Assembly: GCA_023014485.1 (NCBI GenBank)
Contig: JAJOZX010005534.1
Span: 133,501-197,500, forward strand
Length of the DNA: 64,000 nt
Reading direction: 5' to 3'
DNA from: Bathynomus jamesi
Taxonomy: Eukaryota; Arthropoda; Malacostraca; Isopoda; Cirolanidae
The notes beneath the pieces were generated by a model. It was given only the letters and a program-made list of their open reading frames with translations, searched no databases and was not told the origin of the DNA. Positions within the stretch are counted from its first letter, which is position 1. Each line of letters starts with the position of its first letter. The position numbers and the translations under genes are program-made. Below, in pieces: positions 11,216 to 21,769 of this stretch.

Positions 11216-11218
<3 letters not shown>
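9820..11218 (-). mobile_element. Apparently complete DD41D-type mariner element
   Basis: The termini GGGTGATCCAGATAAATGGG (left) and CCCATTTCTCTGGATCACCC (right) are inverted repeats, flanked by TA. One uninterrupted minus-strand transposase fills the element. Confidence 0.93.
9949..11025 (-). CDS. Tc1/mariner transposase, DD41D type, intact
   Basis: This 358-residue protein opens MTAWTVEQLRF. It has an N-terminal helix-turn-helix region (about 1-115, including SIRRASQLLGVGYGTTHRI) and a DDE-type catalytic core. Candidate catalytic residues are D159 (IMSDETHFHLNG), D252 (QQDGANCHT) and D294 (SPDFSPLDYYLWG). The last gap is 41 residues, as in the DD41D/rosa-like lineage; if the SPD aspartate D289 is the third residue, the gap is 36. 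The C-terminus LWGYLKSRVY matches the deleted relatives elsewhere in the window. There is no internal stop, and the TIRs lie directly outside the ORF. Confidence 0.93.
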   Translation of the reverse strand: MTAWTVEQLRFITEQYYEHGRNVVSAQRSFKTNFQMSKSPSKKVIRRCVRNFTLTGSIGKRKPTGRVRTARIDEIINRTHEIVQDNPNISIRRASQLLGVGYGTTHRIFKQNLMLFPYKIQTVQQLNDGDFARRRQFCQWIQQKVNDTTNFLATLIMSDETHFHLNGTVNKQNCRFWATENPLNIIEVPLHSQRVTVWCGLTASQIIGPYFFEDSTGNTVTVNGDRYEKMLTDFLIPKLRDLCLENHWFQQDGANCHTTRNCMTVLRQTFPGELISRFGDVEWPARSPDFSPLDYYLWGYLKSRVYRNNPTTLQELKAAITNEIQAIPPHTLAKVMQNLQARTLECLATNGAHLKGVI

Positions 11219-11224
<6 letters not shown>

Positions 11225-11263
<39 letters not shown>

Positions 11264-12593
11264 TCGTATGTATTGCAGGAAGAAAAGAAAGCGTGTTATT
11301 ATGCATGCAGATGTCTCAGTATGCACTAAAAAACTAATTATTAACGTCCATACGATCTCTGTTTATACTTCGTCCAACGATAAATTGAAACTATTACCAC
11401 AGTTGTAATTATGATAATGTCCCTATAACAAAGTTTGTTTTGAGCGTCCTAAATCCAGCGCACAAACAAAAGCATAATGAATACATTTTACTTATCCAGT
11501 TCGAGCGGTCTGATGGCTGAGAGTGGCGCTTATACTTATACATACGCGTTCCCTTGAAATAACGACGCTGAAGGCCCTCTCGGACGTGTTTCAGGCATCG
11601 CCGCTGCCCCGCCTTCTACAGACGTCTTTTTACGAGCGCTTCGAAAGGCTTCCCTAACCTCGCTTTGTACCTCGCTCTGAGTTTATTTCATCGTAAAAGT
11701 TTGCTTCACGAGGACCCGATTTTCACGAGGTATCCTATATTAGCCTTCTTCGGCACATACCGTATGGGCATGCGCCGTTCCAACCTATCTTGGAAGGTCC
11801 ATATTACGACAGTTTTTTACTTGTTATAATCGTGTATCGGAGATAATATGTAGTTACTTTGGTTGTATTATAATACCAAATAATATCTCCCTCAGTTTGT
11901 TATATTACTTAACGAAACGAAATAGGGTTCAGTTATTTCAGATTCTGTGTACCGTTTCCGTAAAAATTTACTCTTTATAATTACGTAAGAGAGAGCGAAA
12001 TAACTGGCTTAACTAAATCCATCCTATGACCTAATCTAATCTTATTAAAAATGAGGCAACCTTCACACAAGGGGGAAGATTCAACCCCTGATGACCCCCC
12101 CCCCCTCGAGTAGAGTATTTTCCCTGGAATGGCAGTAACTGATTGGATAATGCTTATTTTTCTTTTTCATTGATTTATTATGTAACCTATTTTAGGTCTC
12201 TCCCAGAGCAATCTCCGACCAATTAACAAACATTTTGTTGCGCGTATGTTATTACAGAGGCGAGAGGAACTAAAATATTTACTCCATGACCTGTAAACAC
12301 GATCATACACGCAGTTTGCTGCTCATTTGTCAGAGTAACACGACCATGCAATTAAAATAAACTCACATAAATCATGAATAGTTCATTTTTTCACCTCTCA
12401 GCTTATCAACTGTAACACAGATTTTATACAGAAACATGGAATCAGAGCTCTGTGTATATTTAAAAAACCTGAAACTATACCTAGGATAGAATATATATAT
12501 ATATAAAATAAATGTGTACACACACACACACACACACATATATATATGTATGAGGGTAAATTAATACAGTTCCAAGAGATTAAAACTTTATTT

Positions 12594-12600
<7 letters not shown>
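11225..12600. other. Gene-free stretch, partly GC-richer
   Basis: Apart from short AC/AT tracts and a C run near 12100-12110, no repeat family or coding exon is recognised. A CpG-richer patch at about 11510-11780 is noted without assignment. Confidence 0.4.
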
Positions 12601-12641
<41 letters not shown>

Positions 12642-12805
12642 CCGTGCGTATTGTAGGACCCCGATTGAAAAAGGAATTACAAGATATTTCCATTGAGAAG
12701 AGCGCGATTCCAAGAAGAGAAGCCATGAATAGACCTCGGAACAGTTTCGATTGTGCATTGTGCGAAATGAGGGGAGAGGAGAGAGAGAGAGAGAGAGAGA
12801 GGGAA
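12600..12805. repeat. (GA)n microsatellites flanking a short unique segment
   Basis: GA tracts at about 12597-12638 and 12776-12802 bracket about 140 bp of unique, GC-richer DNA. Confidence 0.93.
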
Positions 12806-12820
12806 CGAGGGAACATGGCC

Positions 12821-12975
12821 CGTGACGTCACGTATTGATCAGTGCATTGCCGACCGCCGCTGCACTTAATACGCGGGATTAGTTCGTTCGTTCGTTCGTT
12901 CGTCCGTTTCCTACTGCCGCCGACGACTGAGCCAGGACGAGATTACGTATGGAGGTGTCTGCGGCACAACCAGAC
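12821..12975 (+). promoter_or_regulatory. Candidate arthropod core promoter / first exon
   Basis: A perfect 12-bp palindrome CGTGACGTCACG, containing the CRE site TGACGTCA, lies 9-18 bp upstream of TCAGT (12839-12843), the arthropod initiator consensus. A CpG-rich segment follows and ends at CAGAC|GTAAAC, a possible splice donor. No DPE is seen at the expected offset, and no ORF is identified. Short motifs like these can arise by chance. Confidence 0.25.
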
Positions 12976-13359
12976 GTAAACTTTTTTCTCTTTTTCCCTT
13001 TTTTTGTTTTCGTTTTTTATTCAACTTCTGATTTTTTCTTTAACGGTTTTTTTTCTTTTTTTTTTTACTTTTTGTTTTCAGAACAGACGTGGTAACTTGA
13101 CAACAATTGAATAGAGAGGTCAGCTTTGATCTCTATTTGTCTGTTTATTTAACTAATGGAATTCAATTGCTTTTACGATCAATTTTATTGAGAGGATTTT
13201 TGTTTTTTTTTGTTTTTTTTTAAGTAAACTGTTTGTGTTGTTGTTATTGTTGTTGTTGTTACTGTTTTTTAACCATTAATAAAAAATACTGAAACAACCA
13301 TTTGATGAGACTAAAATGATTTAAAATAATTAAGAATATATAAAAATCCATAGATATAA

Positions 13360-13360
<1 letters not shown>

Positions 13361-13430
<70 letters not shown>

Positions 13431-13879
13431 ATTATTTTGACATTTGGACGTAAGATTTCTGAATAAACTGATTCCCCTCCCCCTTCCCTCACATAAAAAA
13501 ATGTATATAACTTTCCCCTTGCTGAATGAGTTCAATTCCCCCCTTTTTTCTCTTGTCCCTCTAAGTGCCACGAGAAGCAAAAACAGGATGCTGAAAGATG
13601 AAACGGTTTACCTTGTTTTCAAGCGTAAAAGAGAGTGCCAGAATGGCATCAGCAGGAGTTTGCCTGTATAGAGTCAATTGAAAATTTAATCTGGCCTTGT
13701 TCGTGTGCCATGTTTACAATGTTTTGTTTTACGAGTGCCACTCCAATATTTTTTGTCGCTTTACGATCGAGTACTTTTTGTATTTTTTCGCCTAGGACAG
13801 TTTTTTTCTTGTAGCATTCTATTAACGGCCTTTCCCGACATCTATATTCATACACTCTGTATATAGGAACGTAACTTTT

Positions 13880-13937
<58 letters not shown>
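13361..13937. repeat. (GA)n and (TC)n microsatellites
   Basis: GA repeats occupy about 13361-13428 and a TC tract occupies about 13881-13937. The DNA between them shows no supported gene. Confidence 0.93.
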
Positions 13938-13941
<4 letters not shown>

Positions 13942-14350
13942 TCCTTTTACATAGCAGTTTTTCTTATAAACAGAGACTTCGCACACGCAGAAGCAACAAC
14001 GAGGTAGGAGGAGGAACAGGTGGAAGAGGAGAGAAGAAAGAGGAAAAAACAAAATATACACACGAGCTAAACACTCCAGAGAGAGAGAGAGAGAGAGACT
14101 GCGAAATTATAATAGCCAATTAATACGAATATTAGGCATAAGTAAACACATAAAAGATCGGTATAAAGGCGCGAAAAAACCGTTTTAAAATGGTAATGAA
14201 ATTAAATGACTTTAATAAAAATAAATATATTATCAACATTATTTTTGATGGCCGAACTCTTCATCTGTAATATCAAATATTAAAGGTGCCCTGCTTTTTC
14301 CCAGCCTTCCTCGCGATACAAAACAGCACCGTAACAAATACAATATATAC

Positions 14351-14351
<1 letters not shown>

Positions 14352-14391
<40 letters not shown>

Positions 14392-14417
14392 TAGTTTGAT
14401 GCTTATATAATCTATAA

Positions 14418-14503
<86 letters not shown>
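14352..14503. repeat. (GT)n and (AT)n microsatellites
   Basis: GT repeats at about 14352-14373 run into a short TA tract. A pure AT tract of about 80 bp starts near 14421. Confidence 0.95.
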
Positions 14504-14506
<3 letters not shown>

Positions 14507-14963
14507 CATCGAAGCATTCACAGTTTAAGTTGAAGTATGAAGAGTTAAACATCTTTTACATAGAGTACCATTTCACCCATACGTCTATTTCAGCAGCTCG
14601 CAGTAGCATTACCAAGCGAATAGGGGGTCAAAGTACAAACGAGGGTTTCGTACGTGGTTCATCACCACTGAAAGCAATAATGCTCTGTGTTAGTCTACTC
14701 CAAAGAACAATTTTCGTTAGTTTGTATTGCAGACACCCCCCTAGTTATTATTAGCCTTGGTGCATGATTTTTCAGGAGCAAGATGCACCGCAAGCTTGTG
14801 TTTCCTCCCCATGGCAGTATAAATTTACCTGTATCAATCACAGTCACACTCGTACTACTTTAGGCTTGCTCTACACAAACTGGACCAAAAATCACAAGTA
14901 TCCACAATGACAAACCGTCCTTAAAAGGCCTGTATTTTGTTCAAAATATTATATATATATACT

Positions 14964-15836
14964 TACTAATAATTACAGGCCTATTGCTGTCGCTTCCTGC
15001 TTCTTGAAACTACTAGAAAAACTCTTGTTACTCCGATTAAATGATTTCCTATGGACATCTCATAATCAGTTTGGCTTTAAAAGGTCCCACTCAACTGACC
15101 TGTGTATCTATGTACTTAAAGAAACAATATCTAAATACATTGACAGTAATTCAACTATTTATAGCTGTTTCCTAGATATAAGTAAGGCATATGACAGGGT
15201 GAACCACAATATTTTATTTGCAAAACTAGAATACAGGAAGGTTCCCATGTACATAATAAATTTATTGAAATTTTGGTATTCCCACCCCCACTTTTAGTGT
15301 TAGGTGGGGCAATGTACTATCCGAGTGTTTTGGCAACTCTTGCGGAGTGAGACAAGGCTCCTTGCTCTCCCCTATGCTGTTTAATGTGTATATTGACGGA
15401 TTAATTGCTTCACTCAATGAGGCAACAGTGGGATGTTGTATGGATAACACAAGGATAAATAACTTAGTTTATGCCGATGATGTGGTGTTAATAAGTCCCT
15501 CCGTTAAAGGTCTGGATCGGCTACTAAAAGTCTGCGAAGTGTATTCGCAGAAACATGATATTCTTTTTAATGTTACAAAAACTAAGGTTATGCAATTTCA
15601 TCCTAAAAGCTGTAATCAGCCAGCTGATATAAGGTTTAAAATGAATGGTGAAGTAATTGAGGAAGTACAAGAGTTTACGTATTTGGGTCAAACTATTACC
15701 AGCTCCTTGAGTGATGACTCGGATATAAGAAAACAATCTCGAAGCCTGTGTGCTAAAGCGAATATGACCATAAGGAACTTTCGATTCTGTACAAGTGAAG
15801 CTAAAGACACACTCTTTCGTACTTTCTGCAGTAATA
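14964..15836 (+). pseudogene. Reverse transcriptase, LINE, 5' part
   Basis: Motifs in order: NYRPIAV, FLDISKAYDRVNH (first catalytic Asp), GVRQGSLLSPMLFNVYID, and LVYADDVVL (the YADD active site). The tail then reads FNVTKTKVMQFH and FTYLGQTITSS. One frameshift lies in the C-rich run near 15285-15295, so the gene is broken. The endonuclease domain upstream is missing. The enzyme would reverse-transcribe its own RNA at a nicked target. The YADD core and downstream domain resemble CR1/L2/RTE-type LINEs, but the clade is not settled. Confidence 0.88.
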
Positions 15837-17198
15837 CAATGGTGGGGCACGGGAACCAAGTGTTTTTGGAATAATCAGGAAAATGATATTTATTTTTGTA
15901 AAGAAAATATATTGGTAGAACAACATTCGTAAGAACATAGCATTTCATGTCATAATAATCATGTACCGAAAATTATATCTGGCATATGATGTCCTTGGCC
16001 GTCGACGCATTGTTGAAGGCGTTTACGAAAATTGGCCTCCACTCTTCCCAGCAGGTCTCTGTTGATTTGGATGATTTGTTGACGGATCGCTTCCTTCAAT
16101 GCATCTAATGTACGGGGCTTGTCCTCGTAGACACGTGACTTGAGGTACCCCCATAGAAAGAAGTCACATGTGGACAAGTCAGGGGACCGAGGGGGCCATG
16201 CAATGTCACCAAATCTCGAAATGAGATGGTTGGGAAACAGGGGGCGAAGAACAGCCATTGACGCTCTGGCGGTGTGTGGCGTGGCCCCATCTTGCTGAAA
16301 CCACAAATGTCGACGAGCAATACGCCTTCTTCGTAACTCAGGGATGAAAAAGGTGTTCACCATCTCAATGTAACGCCCAGATGTTATGGTAACGGTAACC
16401 CCATTTTGTTCGAAGAAATAGGGACCGATGACGCCAAACTTTCCCACCGCGCACCAAACTGTAACCTTAGGGCTATGCAGCGGTTTTTCATGGAGTTGTC
16501 GCGGATTTTCAGCAGCCCAATACCGACAGTTTTGATTGTTGACGGCCCCATTAAGGTGGAAATGGGCTTCATCACTCATTACCACCATCATGTTTTCATT
16601 CTGCTCATAAAGTGCAAGCATTTCCTGTGCAAAATTCAGTCGTTGGGGGCAATCGTTTACATTCAATTCCTGCACCATCGCTAACTTGTATGGGTGAAAA
16701 TGTAATTCTTCATGCAAAATCCGTCTAACAGTACGATTGCTGATTCCGAGTGCAGCTGAATGTCTCCGAGCAGAGCGGCCTGGGCTTTGCAACATCGCTT
16801 GTCTGACCCTTTCAACGTTCTCTGGAGTACGCACAGTGCGTTGCGGCCCCTTCGGTTTTGTTTTCATTATTGAGCCTCCTGTTCGAAGATTGTTAACCCA
16901 ACGTAAGATTGTGTCACGAGCGGGAACAGAGTCATTTCGATGAATGTTGAATCTGCGGCGAAACGTACGCTGAACTGCTGTCACTGACTCGCCACTCCTA
17001 ACAAAATGATCATACGCGAACATGCGGTGTTCTAACGTCCACTGCTCCATGATGGCACCTGAAAGATAAAGGTGAGTGTTAGTTAAAGTTAAATGCTATG
17101 AACCCAGGAATGGAATGCTACCTACCGCACGCCCCTCCCATTCCTAATGGCCGATTACTAGCTATTCAAAAAACACTTGATTCCCGTGCCCCACCCTG
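15837..17198 (-). mobile_element. Complete DD41D-type mariner inserted in a LINE
   Basis: The termini contain GGTGGGGCACGGGAA (left) and TTCCCGTGCCCCACC (right), extending through CAAGTGTTTTT and its complement. Flanking TA copies lie at 15835-15836 and 17199-17200. The transposase is uninterrupted. Confidence 0.93.
15959..17050 (-). CDS. Tc1/mariner transposase, DD41D type, intact
   Basis: This 363-residue protein starts MEQWTLEHRMF. The N-terminal region has two helix-turn-helix units, the second including SAALGISNRTVRRI at about 98-111. The catalytic triad candidates are D160 (VMSDEAHFHLNG), D254 (QQDGATPHT) and D296 (SPDLSTCDFFLWG), with a last gap of 41 residues. The sequence diverges strongly from the 9.9 kb transposase, so the two represent different families of the same lineage. 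It lies inside the LINE at 14.95-17.65 kb and in the opposite orientation. No stop or frameshift is present. Confidence 0.94.
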   Translation of the reverse strand: MEQWTLEHRMFAYDHFVRSGESVTAVQRTFRRRFNIHRNDSVPARDTILRWVNNLRTGGSIMKTKPKGPQRTVRTPENVERVRQAMLQSPGRSARRHSAALGISNRTVRRILHEELHFHPYKLAMVQELNVNDCPQRLNFAQEMLALYEQNENMMVVMSDEAHFHLNGAVNNQNCRYWAAENPRQLHEKPLHSPKVTVWCAVGKFGVIGPYFFEQNGVTVTITSGRYIEMVNTFFIPELRRRRIARRHLWFQQDGATPHTARASMAVLRPLFPNHLISRFGDIAWPPRSPDLSTCDFFLWGYLKSRVYEDKPRTLDALKEAIRQQIIQINRDLLGRVEANFRKRLQQCVDGQGHHMPDIIFGT

Positions 17199-17480
17199 TA
17201 TATACGGACAGCAACTCTGGGTGAATTATAAAAAAGGTTCTGGCAGAACCCCAAATTTGCTGTACAACAGGTCTTTTAGGCTCTTACAAAAATTACCCAC
17301 CGAGATGCTCAGCTTCGCAAATATTTGCTACCCGCAATGTCCCGAGCTTCCCGGAGGTAACAAGACATGCTCAATACCGTCTAATGCAAAGAATTAAAAA
17401 ATCAACCAACCCGATCATTCCAAGCTATCCATGAGTCCTGCCATTTATCTTCTAAGCTATGGACTTCTTGGTACGAAAAC
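17199..17480 (+). pseudogene. Reverse transcriptase, LINE, C-terminal part
   Basis: The frame continues from the upstream RT as YGQQLWVNYKK, then LLYNRSFRLLQKLP, the usual post-RT thumb/connector sequence of LINEs. It degenerates after about 17330 into frameshifted remnants. It is separated from the 5' part by the mariner at 15837-17198. Confidence 0.78.
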
Positions 17481-17706
17481 GTCTGTCTGTAACTCCACTT
17501 AACTTCGACATTACAGTATTATTTCTAATCAATTGTATATATTTCCATCCTAAGTATATGAACTGTCATTGTATTAATAATATTTGTCATATGGACTATA
17601 GGACTATAGTCTGCCAATAAACCTTTTCATTTTCATTTTCATTTTCATATATATATGTAAACTCAAAATGGAAAAAATTGTGTGTACATATACTGTACAT
17701 ATACTG

Positions 17707-17771
<65 letters not shown>

Positions 17772-18090
17772 TTATTATTATTTTTTTTTCCATCACGTAC
17801 CGGAAACCCAAAATATGCGACTGTAATTTCAAACAATATATATTATGTATATGTACTTTTTCTTTTACATAATTATTAAATATTCAAACTAGAAACTCAT
17901 ATTTAAGCTGAAACAATAATTTTATTTCACATTTCTCTATATTTACAAATGCAAAATTCCTGAAACAAGTGCATGAAGATTATTTTTAATTGTAAAGTAA
18001 AGCGGGGCACGAACTTTCGTGCATGTCGAGAACACTTATTTTTTTTTTTTTTACCCTCCATTTTTCCTTGTGATATTGTATTAAATTAGG

Positions 18091-18135
<45 letters not shown>

Positions 18136-18189
18136 GGAAAGGACTGAGTGCATCCCAAAAATGTGAAGGTGTGACGGGAGAAAGTGTTG

Positions 18190-18740
18190 CTTATTAAAAC
18201 GAAGATGGAAAACCCACTTGGCATACGTTGCCCCAAACCTGTTTGATATCCTATCGCATGAAGGAGGTGCGTAATCTACGGCATATTTATTTAATAACTC
18301 TTAAAAACCTAACTCAACACTTCTTAAGTAAGTCCCTAATTATACGAAGGCAGGATGAGCGTAGAAAACAACTCTCTCCTTCATCAAATCGCATATATGA
18401 AAATTATGAACGGGGGATGTGGCAGAATGGTCAGTCAAAAGTTGATCCTATAAACACTTTATTAAAATCAACAAAGATAAGTATGAAATAGACTAATATT
18501 TTCACCACATGTTCACCATATTTTCACCATAGACTAATATTTTCACCATATTTTCACCATAGACTAATATTTTCACCATATTTTCACCATAGGTCGTATA
18601 CTCCCTTCGATAGGATATCGAAAGAAGTAAGAAGTATAAACGGCAGAGAAACGAGTGGGTTTTCCTTTTTTTAGGCCTGTCAGTACGGGATGCAATTCTC
18701 TCTTTCATCAACCACACCTTGAGGCGTGGTCCTCGCGCGC
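18190..18740. mobile_element. LINE 3'-end fragments around a 31-bp tandem repeat
   Basis: Plus-strand KTKMENPLGIRC (from about 18200) matches the KTRMENALGIRG segment of the LINE at 60.6-60.9 kb, followed by frameshifts. A related stretch, including GTGGGTTTTCC, lies inverted at about 18655-18665. Between them (about 18488-18592) are three copies of a TTTCACCATAGACTAATA-type 31-bp unit. Confidence 0.55.
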
Positions 18741-18891
18741 CTAATATTTTAAGAAGTTAGAAATTCGCGCGAAACGTAAACGTTCAGAAACAGTTGTAGC
18801 CTATTGAAGTTCTTCTTAAAAATGTTTCGTAAACAGACATTATTTGCAGAACAACAAGGTTGTAAAATAAGAGAAGATATACAGGGCAAAG

Positions 18892-19110
18892 CTGGGCACT
18901 TGCGGTTTTTTTTGCGGTACTGCGGTACTGCGGTACTACCGCACTACCAAACCGGTACCGCATAACGCAGTACCGCAAAGGATCGCTGAAAGTACAGCCT
19001 GTACTTTCAGCGATCCTTTGCGGTACTGCGTTATGCGGTACCGGTTTGGTAGTGCGGTAGTACCGCAGTACCGCAGTACCGCAAAAAAAAACGCAAGTGC
19101 CCAGCTTTGA
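18892..19110. mobile_element. Near-perfect 219-bp palindromic MITE
   Basis: The outer arms read CAGGGCAAAGCTGGGCACTT and the complementary AAGTGCCCAGCTTTG. Pairing continues almost without mismatch through multiple GCGGTACT units to a centre at GTACAGCCTGTAC. There is no ORF. RNA or single-stranded DNA from it would fold into one long hairpin. Confidence 0.9.
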
Positions 19111-19112
19111 TA

Positions 19113-19195
19113 CAGGGTGTCCATAAATTATCTTTATACAGTAAACATTCAACTGAAATTAAATTGAATTTGTAAAGATAATTTATGAACACCCT
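19113..19195. mobile_element. 83-bp MITE
   Basis: The inverted ends CAGGGTGTCCATAAATTATC and GATAATTTATGAACACCCT enclose a short AT-rich spacer. The same end occurs at 63.11 kb, and a related block at about 62.78-62.84 kb. It abuts the palindrome at 18892-19110. Confidence 0.85.
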
Positions 19196-19574
19196 ATATA
19201 TGTAGCTTCCAAATGAATAGGACTATTCAAAGCAAATCTTCTGTTCTTTTCATGTAGATCTGATGTATGAGAGAGTTGCTTTCTGCTCTTCTCTTTCCTT
19301 CCACTCTGGGTCAGGGAGTTCTCCCACACAAGATGAAAGTAAAAGGAAGTAAAAAACTGCGCCAACTTTTCAGATTTTTTTCAACCTCCTTATTCACTCG
19401 ACAAACACCGAATGCTAAACCTACAAACGACTACTTCTCAAATAGAAACTGCCCCCATTTGCAAGGTCGTAGCAAACTAATTCACATTAAAAAAAAAAGT
19501 ATAAGTTATCCTATCGACTTATAAGGTATGACCGCAACCAGACTTTAAAAGTAGCTACTAAGAAAATGTTGGAT

Positions 19575-19607
<33 letters not shown>

Positions 19608-19608
<1 letters not shown>

Positions 19609-20234
19609 GTGTGTATACTATCACCTCCCGACTACTTCGGGAGGTGATAGTATCGGTCATTGTGAGAAAAAAGTTCATATGAACATGTGTCTAATTCTGA
19701 ATGGTTACGGAGATAGAGCTGTTTGAATCTGATGCGCGCGCAGCTCTTCCTCCCCCCGCGGTGGTCTGGTCCCATTCAATGGCTACCAAGGTCTCCGTTA
19801 GATTATTGTTTGTGGGGGTGGATGAAAAATCAAGTTTACAAAAGAAAGGTGGATACACGAGACGAATTGCTCGCGCGCATTTTGGATGCTGCTGCCCGCA
19901 TAAAGGAACGTCAAGATCAACTCAGACGAACAACACGCGATCTTCGCACACGAGTTGCAAAGTGCATTGAGGTTGACGGTGGAATTTTCGAAAACGTATT
20001 GTAAACTGTAACAAATTTGTCATTTCTGTATCTGATACCATTCAAAATGCCAATGTTTAAACATTAAATGTTAGAAACAGTAATTGGTTTCTCTTTTTTT
20101 AATTACCATTAACAATGCTTTTGTATTTGTAGATTCAAACAGCTCTCTCTCCGTAACCATTCAGAATTAGACACATGTTCATATGAACTTTTTTTCTCAC
20201 AATGACAGATACTATCACCTCCCGACGTATTGAC
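19608..20234 (+). mobile_element. Deleted mariner with about 90-bp inverted repeats
   Basis: CGGGAGGTGATAGTATC..., running on through TTCATATGAACATGTGTC and GGTTACGGAGA, is inverted on the right at about 20140-20228. The left edge has an extra small hairpin, TCACCTCCCGA/TCGGGAGGTGA. Inside is a transposase C-terminus only. Confidence 0.82.
19760..20004 (+). pseudogene. Transposase C-terminal remnant (Tc1/mariner)
   Basis: The frame reads RSPLDYCLWGWMKNQVY and ends VDGGIFENVL and a stop. This is the region after the last catalytic Asp of DD41D-type transposases, with the SPD shortened. The first two catalytic motifs and the DNA-binding domain are missing, so it cannot be functional alone. Confidence 0.78.
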
Positions 20235-20247
20235 CTTTCCTCCTGAA

Positions 20248-20281
<34 letters not shown>

Positions 20282-20740
20282 TGAGCATGCTATCAATATA
20301 AGAGTCTACATAAACGAAGGGTTTTGTCGATCCATTTTGTGTAGAGCAAACCTGAAACGAAATAAATGTATGTGTGAATGGAACGGGTACATTGTTTGTT
20401 TTGAAAAAACACAGATGCAATGCATCTTGCTCCTGAGGAATCATGTACCAAGACCTATGAAATCGGGAGTGTTTGCAATGCAAATGAACGACAAACGCTA
20501 AAAGGATTATAGTCTACGCTACTTATGTGAGAATAAATCAAAGTATAGCTCCTTCCGATCAACCATGTAGGGAAGCCTCATCAGTACAGTGACCTTTTAT
20601 ATACTGGACAGTGATGCTGCGAGCTACTCGTACCCGGAATGGGTGTATGGGCGGAGCAGTAATCTGTAAAACAGCAAAGCCTTTACTATACACCTGTAAG
20701 ATTTAATTTGTAAACAGGCTGTGCTCCTGAGTGTTGAGTA

Positions 20741-20755
<15 letters not shown>

Positions 20756-20774
<19 letters not shown>

Positions 20775-20898
20775 ACTCCGCCCCCAAAAAATAGAATACT
20801 GTCTCAAATGCGATTATGACCTTGATAATACCTTTAAATTATACACCTTTATGAGGAATATCGAGCATCTGTGACGTCATTATGATATATATATATAT
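20756..20898. repeat. Detached copy of the Tc1 terminal repeat
   Basis: About 140 bp beginning ACACAACTCCGCCCCCAAA are nearly identical to 21442-21560, the left end of the Tc1-type element, and have the same orientation. A hAT-like element (20901-21423) separates the two copies. Confidence 0.85.
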
Positions 20899-20900
20899 AT

Positions 20901-21423
20901 TAGTGATGGGACGATACCAAAATTTTTAACGATTCCGATTCCGATTCCGATACCACTAAAAAGTCTCGATTCCGATACGATTCTCGATTCCGATTCCGAT
21001 TCTCAATATTTTTAAATATAATTCTATACTTGTTTTTCTGGAAATTGTCATATTTTACTCTGGTAAGATTAACTATTTACATTATGAGTATGGTAATATA
21101 AATTATAAATTATAATAGATTGGTTTAAAAATAAAAATCAACTGTAAGTTGTAACAATTCATTTTAATCTTCTTGATTACACATCATGGATATACATGTT
21201 TTAATGTATAGCTACAATACAATAAAAATAAAATTTGTTATCCTCTTTCATTTAAATTTTAAAGTTTACATTGCAAAACTGGTTCAATTAAAAGTTAAAG
21301 AATCGTTTTAAGAATCGGAAATCATGGTACAATTCTCTCGATTCCGATTCCGATTCCGATTCCTGAAAAATGCTCGATTCTTCCGATTCTCGATTCCGAT
21401 TCCGATTAATCGTCCCATCACTA
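20901..21423. mobile_element. Non-autonomous hAT-like element with ATTCCG subterminal repeats
   Basis: The TIRs TAGTGATGGGACGAT and ATCGTCCCATCACTA are exact, with ATATATAT flanks. Both ends carry arrays of GATTCC hexamers in inverted orientation, as in hAT subterminal binding sites. The interior has no ORF. Confidence 0.82.
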
Positions 21424-21769
21424 ATATATATATATATATATACACAACTCCGCCCCCAAAAAATAGAATACCGTCTCAAATGCGATCATGACCTTGATAA
21501 TACCTTTAAATTATACACCTTTATGAGGAATATCGAGCATCTGTGACGTCATTATGATAAAAAGACACCTCTGTATGCCAGTTCTGAAAAAAAAATATAG
21601 CAAAACCTTATTAATTAGTGAGAAGTTAATGCACAGCGACATACCAAAATATTAGACTATCTTATCAGGTGTTAAAAAAAAAAATGAATAAATTCATTAT
21701 GTTTATTGAGTACTGCCGATATATTAAACCCTTATCAAAGACTTTTTAACTGTGTGTCTTAGAATTTAG

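Larger units (their letters stand above)
14950..17648 (+). mobile_element. LINE (non-LTR retrotransposon) split by a mariner
   Basis: A 5'-truncated reverse transcriptase gene runs from about 14964, is interrupted at 15837 by a mariner, and resumes at 17199. The 3' end is a (TTTTCA)n tail at about 17625-17648, a simple-repeat tail typical of several LINE clades. Removing the mariner with one TA copy restores the reading frame across the junction. Confidence 0.85.
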
